DNA of 64,000 nucleotides. Source: JAFGPL01 sp963781805 (GTDB taxonomy: Bacteria > Bacteroidota > Bacteroidia > Bacteroidales > UBA10428). The position numbers and the translations under genes were made by a program. Position 1 is the first letter of the stretch. Each line of letters begins with the position of its first letter. Positions 10,274 through 19,025 of this stretch are shown piece after piece. The notes below the pieces were generated by a model, which saw nothing but the letters and a program-made list of their open reading frames with translations, searched no databases and had not been told where the DNA came from. The stretch spans positions 3,348,001 through 3,412,000 of the forward strand of contig CAWAHF010000004.1 in NCBI GenBank assembly GCA_963781805.1, read 5' to 3'.

Positions 10274-10451
10274 TTTCCACAATGCATTTATTACCCAAAA
10301 TCCGCATTCCTTTCTTTTCAGATTTTTCCGATAAAAAGCAATATTCCATAGAATAAAAAGTCTTAATAATAGCTGAAAACTTTAATTGAAGATTTTGATT
10401 ATTGTTTATAACTTGCATCAAATAGATTGCTGAAAATTAATATTCCTATTC

Positions 10452-13400
10452 ATGAAATTTTTCCAAAACAAACCGGTCTATAAGGTTGGATTCCTTCTAT
10501 GTGTTTTTCAGGTATCTCTTGCTTTCAATATAGCCAAAGGAAATCAAAGAATTACCTATAATTTCAATCCTGACTGGAAATTATTTATTGGGGATCCGAA
10601 AGGTGCTGAAGCCACCGATTTTGACGATTCAAATTGGAAATCTATTACCCTTCCTCACGCTTTCAACGAAGATGAAGCTTTTAAAAAGAGCATACACGAT
10701 CTTACCACAGGTATTGTCTGGTATAGAAAACATTTTAAAATTCCTGCTCACGACAAAAATAAAAAGGTATTCATTGAATTTGAGGGCATCCGGCAGGCAG
10801 GTGAATTCTATCTGAACGGAAAGTATATCGGAATTCACGAGAATGGAGTTATGGCCTTTGGATTTGATATCACCGATAATCTGAATTACGGTCAGAAAGA
10901 AAATGTTATTGCAGTTCGAATTGATAATTCATGGGATTATAAAGAGAAATCCTCCGGACAGTCATTTCAGTGGAACGACAAAAACTTCAATGCAAATTAT
11001 GGTGGAATCCCCAAAAATACGTATTTACATGTTACAGACAAGCTTTATCAGACGCTGCCATTATATTCATTTTTAAAAACTACCGGCGTTTATATTTATG
11101 CCAGCGAGGTTGATGTTTCGGGGAAAAGAGCCAGAATCTCAGCTGAGTCTGAAGTCAGAAATGAATATAAGATTGCAAAGAAATTTAGTTATGAAGTTAT
11201 CCTCAACGATATTTCAGGTAAGCAAATAGCTCATTTTGCAACTGAAAATATTACAATAAATCCTGATGAAACCATTCAGGTGAAAGCATCTGCTGCTGTT
11301 GATAACCTGGAATTCTGGAGCTGGGGTTATGGATATCTGTATACCATTTTTACAAATATAAAGGTGGATGGAAAAACGGTGGATATGGTTAAAACAAAAA
11401 CAGGGTTCAGAAAAACCGTATTTAAAGACGGAATGATATTTTTAAATGACAGGGTAATACAGGTTAAGGGTTATGCACAACGAACAAGCAATGAATGGCC
11501 TGCACTGGGTATGTCGGTTCCCTCCTGGGTAAGTGACTTCAGCAACCGGATGATTGTTAAAAGCAATGGGAATCTGGTTCGATGGATGCATGTAACTCCC
11601 TGGAAACAGGATATTGAATCATGCGACAGGATTGGCCTAATGGAGGCTATGCCTGCAGGAGATTCCGAAAAAGATGTAAACGACAGAAGATGGGACCAAC
11701 GCGTGGAATTGATGCGCGATGCCATTATTTACAACCGGAACAATCCGAGCATTATTTTTTATGAGTGTGGAAATGAATCCATAAGCGAAGATCATATGCA
11801 GGAGATGAAGGATCTTCGTGATACATATGATCCTTATGGCGGCCGTGCAATTGGTTCGCGCGAAATGCTCGACAGCAAAATAGCCGAATATGGCGGAGAA
11901 ATGCTTTATATAAACAAAAGTGCACATATCCCAATGTGGGCTATGGAGTACATGCGTGATGAAGGATTGCGGAAATATTGGGATGACTATACTCCTCCAT
12001 TCCACAAAGATGGTGCAGGGCCTCTCTATCGCAACCAGGATGCCAGCGCATATAATCGAAATCAGGATTCCTATGCCATTGAAGCAGTAAAGCGATGGTA
12101 CGACTATTGGAGAGAACGCGCAGGAACCGGAAAAAGAGTAAGTTCAGGAGGAGTAAATATTATATTTTCCGATTCAAATACCCATTTCAGAGGTGAAGAA
12201 AACTACAGACGAAGCGGTGAAGTGGATGCCATGCGTATTCCCAAAGATGCTTATTTTGCACATCAGGTGATGTGGGATGGTTGGGTTGATACGGAAAAGC
12301 ATCATACACACATTATTGGACATTGGAATTATGCAGATTCGATTATCAAAGATGTTTACGTAGTGTCAAATTCGGATAAGGTTGAGTTGAAATTAAACAA
12401 TGCTTCCCTGGGATTTGGAGAGCAGAGCTATCGCTTTCTCTATACTTTTAAAAATGTTCCTTGGCAAGCCGGTATGATTGAGGCAATTGGTTATAATAAA
12501 CAGGGTTATTCGGAAAGTTCAGACCTAAAAATAACCGCAGGGAATCCTTCTTCCCTTCGGCTGACTTTACATACCTCGCCAGAGGGTTTTCTGGCAGACG
12601 GGGCAGATTTGGTGCTGGTAGATGTTGAGGTTGTGGATACACACGGCAACAGATGTCCGACTTCAAATAAACTGATAAATTTCACTCTTTCCGGACCAGC
12701 AGAATGGCGTGGAGGTATTGCGCAGGGACCCGACAATTATATCCTGTCTGAAAGTCTGCCGGTTGAATGTGGAGTGAACAGGGTAATTATTCGATCCATT
12801 TCAAAAGCAGGCAAAATTACATTAACAGCTGCATCAGAAAACATACAATCTGCCTCAGTAACATTCAACTCTAAAAAAGTCGGAGTTTCCAACGGACTAT
12901 CGAAATATTTTCCCGGTGAAAATCTTCCCTCCTGCTTAAAACGCGGACCGACTCCTGATACACCTTCTTACAAAATAACCAGAATACCTGTAGAAATAAA
13001 ATCTGCCATTGCCGGCGCCAATAACGAAGAGGGATACAAAAGTTATGATGACAACGAACTTACCGAATGGACAAATGACGGAAGAAAATCAACCGGCTGG
13101 ATTGAATATGAATTGAATAGAAATGCAACCCTGAGTGAAATAGAAATGAAACTAGCCGGGTGGAGATCCCGCAGATACCCTATTCGGATTCTGGTAGACA
13201 ATCAGGAAGTTTATAGGGATACTACCGCTCAAAGCCTTGGTTATATTACTATACCTGTTCAACCGGTTCGTGGAAGAAAAGTGAGAATAGAACTGATAGG
13301 CAGCGGAATCGAAAACGATGCGTTTGAAAATATCGTCGAAATTTCAGGACAGAAAGAATTGGATCTATACCGTGAACCAAAAAGTGATTATTCAGGACAA

Positions 13401-13490
13401 TTGAGAATAGTTGAGATTGAATTTTATGAAAAACCTTCCGGTGATGTCATGACCGAAATAAAAAAGCCCGCGTCACCAGTGGTAAATTAG
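10452..13490 (+). CDS. Glycoside hydrolase family 2 protein (beta-galactosidase-like) with DUF4982-type and discoidin-like C-terminus
   Basis: Predicted exo-acting beta-glycosidase, probably trimming pectin side chains. The 1012-residue product has a signal peptide, a sugar-binding jelly roll (about 30-200: DWKLFIGD, TGIVWYRKHF, EFEGIRQAGEFYLNG), an Ig-like immunoglobulin domain, and a TIM barrel with the GH2 acid/base motif FYECGNES. The likely nucleophile is the glutamate of WAMEYMRDEG. C-terminal parts look like a DUF4982 module (WNYADSIIKDVYVVSNSDKVE), an Ig-like domain and a discoidin/CBM32-like domain (about 855-960, TEWTNDGRKSTGWIEYEL). Unlike the two lyases upstream it has no T9SS sorting domain, so it probably stays in the periplasm or on the membrane. 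GH2 covers galactosidase, glucuronidase and mannosidase; context favours galactosidase but does not prove it. Confidence 0.88.
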   Translation: MKFFQNKPVYKVGFLLCVFQVSLAFNIAKGNQRITYNFNPDWKLFIGDPKGAEATDFDDSNWKSITLPHAFNEDEAFKKSIHDLTTGIVWYRKHFKIPAHDKNKKVFIEFEGIRQAGEFYLNGKYIGIHENGVMAFGFDITDNLNYGQKENVIAVRIDNSWDYKEKSSGQSFQWNDKNFNANYGGIPKNTYLHVTDKLYQTLPLYSFLKTTGVYIYASEVDVSGKRARISAESEVRNEYKIAKKFSYEVILNDISGKQIAHFATENITINPDETIQVKASAAVDNLEFWSWGYGYLYTIFTNIKVDGKTVDMVKTKTGFRKTVFKDGMIFLNDRVIQVKGYAQRTSNEWPALGMSVPSWVSDFSNRMIVKSNGNLVRWMHVTPWKQDIESCDRIGLMEAMPAGDSEKDVNDRRWDQRVELMRDAIIYNRNNPSIIFYECGNESISEDHMQEMKDLRDTYDPYGGRAIGSREMLDSKIAEYGGEMLYINKSAHIPMWAMEYMRDEGLRKYWDDYTPPFHKDGAGPLYRNQDASAYNRNQDSYAIEAVKRWYDYWRERAGTGKRVSSGGVNIIFSDSNTHFRGEENYRRSGEVDAMRIPKDAYFAHQVMWDGWVDTEKHHTHIIGHWNYADSIIKDVYVVSNSDKVELKLNNASLGFGEQSYRFLYTFKNVPWQAGMIEAIGYNKQGYSESSDLKITAGNPSSLRLTLHTSPEGFLADGADLVLVDVEVVDTHGNRCPTSNKLINFTLSGPAEWRGGIAQGPDNYILSESLPVECGVNRVIIRSISKAGKITLTAASENIQSASVTFNSKKVGVSNGLSKYFPGENLPSCLKRGPTPDTPSYKITRIPVEIKSAIAGANNEEGYKSYDDNELTEWTNDGRKSTGWIEYELNRNATLSEIEMKLAGWRSRRYPIRILVDNQEVYRDTTAQSLGYITIPVQPVRGRKVRIELIGSGIENDAFENIVEISGQKELDLYREPKSDYSGQLRIVEIEFYEKPSGDVMTEIKKPASPVVN

Positions 13491-13576
13491 TATTTCAGTT
13501 CCAGAGAAAAATAACATTTGAAAACGTATTGGGGTTATATCAGTTATAAAATAATCATCTAAACTTTTAGGTAATG

Positions 13577-13620
13577 AAAAAAAAGAGAAACAACCTGAAG
13601 TTTATCAGGCTATTTCTCTT
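13577..13620 (-). terminator. Terminator of the metallo-beta-lactamase-fold gene
   Basis: Read on the minus strand, AAGAGAAA...CCTGA / TCAGG...TTTCTCTT forms a hairpin with a small internal loop followed by a T tract (A run at 13577-13584 on the plus strand). It may also stop plus-strand transcription from the GH2 gene. Confidence 0.75.
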
Positions 13621-13647
13621 GTGATACACTAACAAATCAACAGGATC

Positions 13648-14769
13648 CTATTGTAACCCTATTTTTTGAGTATACCATTTCCCATCTAAATATATTTTAA
13701 CTATAAAAATGCCCCTGGCATGCCCAGGAACATTAATCATAAGTGGAAAGGAGGAGATTCCCGTGTATTCAAGTATTTTCCTTCCATCCATTGAAAATAA
13801 CTCTACTTCTGCACTTTTGTTAATAGGTTTATCCGGATTTATGCAAAAGGATCCTGAAGTCGGATTTGGAAATATTTTTATTCCGGATTCAGGATTTTCA
13901 TCTATGCTGGTTATCTTCTCCGTAACTAGCTCAACAACTTTATTTTTTAATTTAAAACTCACCGTTTCCATTTGATTTTCAATAATAAATACAGGAGGTA
14001 ACCCGGATAAACCACTTATTATGGATTTATTATCTTCATATTTACTCTTGTCTATATGCATTAAAACTATTGCCTTAGGATTTATATAGCTAATTATATC
14101 CTTTCCAACATTTCCCGCATCGGAATCCAGAAACCAACAGGGAAGAAATGCGATATCAATGCTATCATCGGCCAGATGTAAATCCTGAAAATCGCTTAAA
14201 TTAATTGAATTGGCATCTCCGGCATGAAGAATTTTTATTCCGTTTAAGGTAAATATAAAGGGAGTGTTCTGAATTGAACTGGAGAGATTTGCAGCATGTT
14301 GAATAAACATCACTTCAAATTTCATTCCTCCAATAGTAGTGTCAATTTTTGTATTTATAACCGGAGTAATTACATTTATACGATCTAAAATTGTGCTGTA
14401 ATTAGCGAGTATGTTTAACTTGTCATTTACCTGCGCAGAACAGATCAATACAGCTTGACTATTGTTAACCATGTGTTCGGCAAGATAAGATGCATTTACA
14501 TGATCTGCATCCTTGTGTGTGACCAGAATGTGATTTATACTATCAAATGGCGATTCCGCGTTACGCTCTTGTGTTAATGTTGCAATACCTGGCACATGAT
14601 AATAGCCCCAACCTTCAGTAAAAATCCCGTCTATTAATATTCTTTCGGATGTTGATGATAGAATAAAACCTTCATTGGCAATGTAGGTCACATTTATGGT
14701 TGGCTGACCATTGCTCCGAAAAGCCATCAAAATAATTACAGCAATAAATACTAATTTTTGTGATTTCAT
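13648..14769 (-). CDS. Secreted metallo-beta-lactamase-fold hydrolase with T9SS sorting domain
   Basis: 373 residues: a signal peptide (cleavage near SNGQ), an MBL-fold domain (about 25-265) and a T9SS C-terminal sorting domain (IKIFPNPTSGSFCINP). Metal ligands are seen as LVTHKDADH (H85, D87, D89, H90), FIQHAAN, ILHAGDANS and VLMHID. This is the layout of the UlaG-like lactamase_B_2 subgroup, but the second histidine of HxHxDH is an aspartate. Members are hydrolases of lactones, nucleotides or lipids; the substrate here is unknown. Export of an MBL-fold enzyme by T9SS is uncommon. A MITE-like palindrome begins 19 bases upstream of the start codon, so its promoter may lie in or beyond that element. 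Confidence 0.8.
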   Translation of the reverse strand: MKSQKLVFIAVIILMAFRSNGQPTINVTYIANEGFILSSTSERILIDGIFTEGWGYYHVPGIATLTQERNAESPFDSINHILVTHKDADHVNASYLAEHMVNNSQAVLICSAQVNDKLNILANYSTILDRINVITPVINTKIDTTIGGMKFEVMFIQHAANLSSSIQNTPFIFTLNGIKILHAGDANSINLSDFQDLHLADDSIDIAFLPCWFLDSDAGNVGKDIISYINPKAIVLMHIDKSKYEDNKSIISGLSGLPPVFIIENQMETVSFKLKNKVVELVTEKITSIDENPESGIKIFPNPTSGSFCINPDKPINKSAEVELFSMDGRKILEYTGISSFPLMINVPGHARGIFIVKIYLDGKWYTQKIGLQ

Positions 14770-14788
14770 TTTAAATGGTTTTAATTAC

Positions 14789-14934
14789 TTCTACTTTGAC
14801 ACATTAAAAAAATCAACCTGTTTTTACCCTTAATCCCTGAAGGGAACAGGTTGATTTTTCTGTATTCTCCCTTCAGGGTCAGGGGTAAAAAATGCAGAAA
14901 AATCATACTTTTTAACCAATCTGTCAAAGTAGAA
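14789..14934. repeat. MITE-like palindromic element, 146 bp
   Basis: Perfect 13-bp terminal inverted repeats, TTCTACTTTGACA at 14789-14801 and its complement at 14922-14934, enclose two nested inverted repeats: AAATCAACCTGTT / AACAGGTTGATTT, and the CCCTGAAGGG / CCCTTCAGGG-type arms with flanking TTTTTACCC / GGGGTAAAAAA. There is no coding capacity; a 66-codon frame across it is a by-product of the palindrome. The structure fits a non-autonomous transposable element or a REP-type extragenic palindrome inserted at the 5' side of the metallo-beta-lactamase-fold gene. Confidence 0.7.
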
Positions 14935-15311
14935 TTACTATAGTTTAAATATTTTGCGATAAAACTATATTCCTTTATCAAAACGATAGACCGGAAGTAT
15001 AATTTCGTACTTCAGTTTCGATTTAAAATTTAACAGCTAAAATTTTTGGGAATGTAATTGAGAATTTATTAATCCGTTTACTTGTTGACTTTCAAATCAT
15101 TGATTAAAAAATAAAAATGAACGTTTCAAAACCAATGAAGTTCAGATTTAACAAATTATTCAGATAGCGCCCTGGTCAGTTGAACTTTTAGTGATGAAAG
15201 ATTTCTATTTGACGTGTTAGAAAAAAAAAGGTTATAAAACTGAATGGTTTTAAAAGGCGTTCATGAAAATATCCTGATAATCCTTAGGGAGTGTATTATT
15301 TTTTAAAACTA
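14935..15311. other. Gene-less spacer between the MITE and the IS66 element
   Basis: AT-rich sequence in which I find no credible gene, RNA or strong hairpin. It was continuous with the DNA now at 16898 onward before the IS66 element inserted. Confidence 0.5.
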
Positions 15312-15319
15312 AAAAAAGC
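15312..15319. repeat. Left target-site duplication of the IS66 element
   Basis: AAAAAAGC directly abuts the left inverted repeat and recurs exactly at 16890-16897 next to the right one. Eight bases is the known duplication length of the IS66 family. Confidence 0.9.
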
Positions 15320-16889
15320 GTAACTAATCAGTTTGTATTTTCATATTGGCCACAATATTTAAAGCATTTAAGACATTCTGTCCGTTTTTGAGAGCTGTAT
15401 CGGTTATTGAACGTAGTATTGCAAAAGCTTGCGCACCACCTATTGATCTGAACTGTCCAGAAACCTTTTGTTTAACTTTAACATTTCGTATTGCTTTTTC
15501 AGAGTCATTGTTGTCCGGTGGCACTTTTGGATGATAAAGAAAGGTGAATATGTAATTTTTGTATTTGTTCATTCTTTTTTGAAATGAAACAGTTTCCTTG
15601 AATTTATTTTCAATCTTTTGCCGCAACAATTTTTCCAATTCTTTTTCCAAACCGTCTCTCTTTTTATTTGGATAATAATAATCGTTTGAAGCAAGCAATT
15701 TCTTCAATTTTAATGCCTTCATCAGCATGTTTTTGAAATCGGACGGCCATTTGACCTTATCCTTTTCCATCAAATAGTTCAATCCCCGCAACAGGTGCGA
15801 AGTACATAATTGATGTCCGGAGGATGCTGCCTGAAAATGCGGCTTCCAACAATCATGCACCAAAATGGCGCTTCCCATGGCATCACCACAGTTTGACTGT
15901 ATGGTATCGAATCCCCGGTTAGAAGAAATACTGATCAAAGTAGCAGTTTTGCTTTGCCATGTCCAAAACCACTGTTTCTTACCGTTTACTTTTGCACCTG
16001 TTTCATCCGAACCTATCACCTCGCTATCATATACGGTTTGTTTTATCATCTCATACGCAGGTGCGGCTTTTGCCACAAGTTTATTCAACAAATAATGAAG
16101 GCCACCTTCGCTAACCGGCAAACCAAATATGTCATGGAAAATTTCCAGCATCCTGGCAAATGGGATATATTGCCTGGTATGGAAGTAACCAATCAAACTT
16201 TCAACCCCGCACCCATAACTCACCGGTACAGTAACATCCCCTGGAAATCCGGATATTGTTTCATGGCCGCATGTGCACCTTTTTTTATAGACCCTGTGTT
16301 CAATAACCTCTGGTTTAATGGGGGGAATATCGATAACCTGTCTTCTTCCGGCATATTCGTACTGAACTTGTTGTAATCCGTTCCCGCACTTTTCACAATA
16401 ACAGGGGATATGTTCAACTACCCTATCCGGGGTATCGGTCATCTCCAATGTATAACCTTTATGCCCTTTCTGTCCCCCAACTTTCTTACCGCTTTTTCCC
16501 CTTAGGCTTTTGTTCCTTATCGGCCTGTTCTCATCTCTTGAAGGTGGTATGGAACTGTTGTTGCTGTCCTTTTTCGTTTTGTATCTCGACAGTTCTTCCT
16601 CTAATTGAATAACCCTTCTCTGCAACTCAGCTATTTGTTTTTGCTGAATGGAAATTATTGTAAGCAGTTCATTAATTGTCGGGATGGCTTTCAATTTGTT
16701 TTTTTCTCAAAACTCCTTTATCATTCCAACATATCAAAGAACTTTGGCTTTTACTTATCAAAACCCCCTAAACTTTTTTGTTAATATCACTGCGTTTTTG
16801 GAAATCTAACTTTTTCTATCTTAAATATTTGTTCAAAACATTATCTTATGGTTAATATCGTATCCTTTTTGGAAATACTGATTAGTTAC
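15320..16889 (-). mobile_element. Complete IS66-family insertion sequence, 1570 bp
   Basis: Ends are the inverted repeats GTAACTAATCAGT (15320-15332) and ACTGATTAGTTAC (16877-16889), beginning GTAA as is usual for IS66. They are flanked by a perfect 8-bp target duplication AAAAAAGC. A single transposase frame fills the element and its stop codon lies inside the left inverted repeat. No TnpA/TnpB accessory genes are present, so this resembles the single-gene (ISBst12-like) branch of the family. Intact ends, duplication and frame indicate recent insertion and possible activity. Confidence 0.95.
15324..16694 (-). CDS. IS66-family transposase
   Basis: 456 residues with the domain order of IS66 TnpC: N-terminal leucine-zipper helix (IQQKQIAELQRRVIQLEEEL), the SSIPPSRDEN region, a zinc finger (CYCEKCG ... 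CTCGH), then the DDE catalytic domain with SDETG, LVHDCW and NNDSEKAIRN supplying the three acidic residues. The only available start is a TTG at 16694, since an in-frame TGA lies just upstream. The frame shows no stops or obvious damage. The stop codon overlaps the terminal inverted repeat. Confidence 0.93.
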   Translation of the reverse strand: MKAIPTINELLTIISIQQKQIAELQRRVIQLEEELSRYKTKKDSNNSSIPPSRDENRPIRNKSLRGKSGKKVGGQKGHKGYTLEMTDTPDRVVEHIPCYCEKCGNGLQQVQYEYAGRRQVIDIPPIKPEVIEHRVYKKRCTCGHETISGFPGDVTVPVSYGCGVESLIGYFHTRQYIPFARMLEIFHDIFGLPVSEGGLHYLLNKLVAKAAPAYEMIKQTVYDSEVIGSDETGAKVNGKKQWFWTWQSKTATLISISSNRGFDTIQSNCGDAMGSAILVHDCWKPHFQAASSGHQLCTSHLLRGLNYLMEKDKVKWPSDFKNMLMKALKLKKLLASNDYYYPNKKRDGLEKELEKLLRQKIENKFKETVSFQKRMNKYKNYIFTFLYHPKVPPDNNDSEKAIRNVKVKQKVSGQFRSIGGAQAFAILRSITDTALKNGQNVLNALNIVANMKIQTD

Positions 16890-16897
16890 AAAAAAGC
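16890..16897. repeat. Right target-site duplication of the IS66 element
   Basis: AAAAAAGC, identical to 15312-15319; together they mark the insertion point. Confidence 0.9.
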
Positions 16898-17116
16898 TTA
16901 TAAACAAAATAATATTTAACAACGTAACCACACCTGCAATCGCCACTCAGTTGATACACACTCGCTTTTTGACAAATTCCCATTCACTGAAACATTATAT
17001 TGTAAAATCAATAAATAGTTTAATTTTGAATTTGAAATCAATAAGTTAACATTGAAAAGGAAGAATATCTAATGGTATAAATAATTAATCGAAATTTTTT
17101 GAATAATCTAAGCTAT

Positions 17117-17124
17117 TACCTTTG
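17117..17124 (+). promoter_or_regulatory. Candidate -7 element upstream of the Nramp transporter
   Basis: TACCTTTG fits TAnnTTTG and lies 31 bases before the ATG at 17156. The nearest TTTG (17098-17101) is only 15 bases upstream, closer than usual, so the -33 assignment is weak. The rest of 16898-17155 shows nothing recognisable. Confidence 0.4.
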
Positions 17125-17155
17125 ACCAAAAAATTTCAACATAGATGCATTGCAG

Positions 17156-19018
17156 ATGAAATCAGAATCATTAAGTGAAGTACATTCAACAGTACGAACA
17201 GATAAAAAAGGGTGGAGAAAAATTTTAGCCTTTTTAGGTCCTGCCTATTTAGTGAGCGTGGGTTATATGGATCCTGGAAATTGGGCCACAGATATTGCCG
17301 GAGGTTCCGAATTCGGGTATAAACTAATTTGGGTTTTGCTCATGTCTAATCTTATTGCCGTGCTTTTGCAATCATTAAGTGCCCGATTAGGTATTGTAAG
17401 AGGTATGGACCTTGCCCAGGCATCAAAAAATGCCTATCCCAAATGGGCAAATATCCCTTTATATATTTTAGCGGAAATAGCTATTGCAGCCTGCGATCTG
17501 GCAGAGATTGTGGGAATGGCTATAGGACTTAATTTATTATTTGGCCTGCCATTAATTTGGGGCATAAGCCTGACTGCATTGGATACCATTTTATTACTTT
17601 TTTTATTGAACAAAGGAATGCGGACAATGGAAGCATTCATTGTCTCGCTGGTATTTATAATTGGTTTTTCTTTTTTAATAGAAATGTTGATTGTATCGCC
17701 CGTTTACGGCGATGTTATGCAGGGATTTATTCCATCAAAATTAAATGGCGATGCGTTATATATAGCTATTGGGATTATTGGCGCAACAGTCATGCCACAT
17801 AACCTGTATTTGCATTCTTCGTTGGTTCAAACCAGAAAGTTTGAACGATCATCAGCCGGAATGAAAAATGCATTAAAGATGAATTTATTTGATACCACCA
17901 TTGCCCTCAACCTTGCATTTTTTGTAAATGCCGCTATTTTGGTATTGGCAGCGGCCGCATTTTATGTGAATGGATACTTTCATGTAGCCGAAATACAGGA
18001 TGCTTCGGTTTTGCTAAATAAATTATTCGGTAATGCAGCTCCGACATTTTTCGCTATTGCGCTGATTGCCTCTGGGCAAAGTTCAACCATTACAGGAACC
18101 CTGGCCGGGCAAATTGTGATGGAAGGCCATCTGAACCTTAGGATTCAACCCTGGTTGAGAAGATTGATCACACGCTTGTTGGCAATAATTCCCGCCTTAT
18201 TTACCATAATCTATTTTGGTGACAAAGCTTTGGGCAGCTTGTTGATTTTAAGCCAGGTGGTTTTAAGCTTGCAACTGGGATTTGCTGTTATTCCTCTCAT
18301 CCATTTTAATTCTGATAAAAAACTCATGAAAGAATTTACCATAAAACCATGGGTAAAAATTCTGGCTTGGCTAAGTGCTTCCATCATAGTTTATCTGAAT
18401 GTCCATCTGGTATTTGATGAAATAAATGGATGGATTGGTGCTGCAGGGCAGCATAAGATACTTATTTATACCATTGTAGTACCTATTGCATTGGCCTGCC
18501 TTGCACTTTTAGGGTATGTTTTTATTCATCCATTTGTGACTTCCGCTGCCAAAAAGAAAGCACAATTACCTCATGGCCAGGCTGTAGATTTTGCTAAAAT
18601 AGAATCGATAACCTATAAACACGTTGCAATGGCTATTGATTTCTCGGGTCATGACCAACAAATAATAAAAAGTGCATTAAACCAAGGGGGAAAATCGGCT
18701 GTCTACACGTTTATCCATGTTGTAGAAAGTGCTGCTGCCCGTTATTTGGGCAAAAACACAATGGACTATGAAACCCAGTTGGACTACGATAGTTTGGTTA
18801 AATATCAAAACAAATTGCAGGAATTAGGTTATAAAGTCAATATCCAAATCGGGTTCGGAAAAGCCTCAACCGAAATAGCAAAAATAATTGCAACATTAGA
18901 TACTGATCTATTGGTTATGGGAGAGCATGGACACAAAGGGATTAAAGACCTTGTGTTTGGTACTACAGTTGATTCAGTAAGACATAAATTAAAGATTCCT
19001 ATACTAATTGTAAGATAA
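17156..19018 (+). CDS. Nramp family divalent metal transporter fused to a UspA domain
   Basis: Inner-membrane proton-coupled importer, most likely of Mn2+ or Fe2+, with a cytoplasmic universal stress protein domain. Residues about 20-455 form the LeuT-fold Nramp core with the metal-binding helix-1 motif MDPGNWATD (D39, N42) and helix-6 motif MPHNLYLHS (M213, H215). Residues about 480-620 form a UspA domain beginning YKHVAMAIDFSGHD and ending with the ATP-binding signature GEHGHKGIKDLVFGTTVDSVR. I start at the ATG (17156); a TTG two codons earlier is also in frame. The broken outer-membrane gene follows 7 bases after the stop, suggesting a two-gene operon. The fusion suggests ATP- or stress-dependent control of transport, which is inference. 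Confidence 0.9.
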   Translation: MKSESLSEVHSTVRTDKKGWRKILAFLGPAYLVSVGYMDPGNWATDIAGGSEFGYKLIWVLLMSNLIAVLLQSLSARLGIVRGMDLAQASKNAYPKWANIPLYILAEIAIAACDLAEIVGMAIGLNLLFGLPLIWGISLTALDTILLLFLLNKGMRTMEAFIVSLVFIIGFSFLIEMLIVSPVYGDVMQGFIPSKLNGDALYIAIGIIGATVMPHNLYLHSSLVQTRKFERSSAGMKNALKMNLFDTTIALNLAFFVNAAILVLAAAAFYVNGYFHVAEIQDASVLLNKLFGNAAPTFFAIALIASGQSSTITGTLAGQIVMEGHLNLRIQPWLRRLITRLLAIIPALFTIIYFGDKALGSLLILSQVVLSLQLGFAVIPLIHFNSDKKLMKEFTIKPWVKILAWLSASIIVYLNVHLVFDEINGWIGAAGQHKILIYTIVVPIALACLALLGYVFIHPFVTSAAKKKAQLPHGQAVDFAKIESITYKHVAMAIDFSGHDQQIIKSALNQGGKSAVYTFIHVVESAAARYLGKNTMDYETQLDYDSLVKYQNKLQELGYKVNIQIGFGKASTEIAKIIATLDTDLLVMGEHGHKGIKDLVFGTTVDSVRHKLKIPILIVR

Positions 19019-19025
19019 ATTGAAT

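Noticed and set aside
14781..14981. 66-codon minus-strand frame over the palindromic element
   Set aside because: It is explained by the 146-bp inverted-repeat element and has no recognisable protein features.
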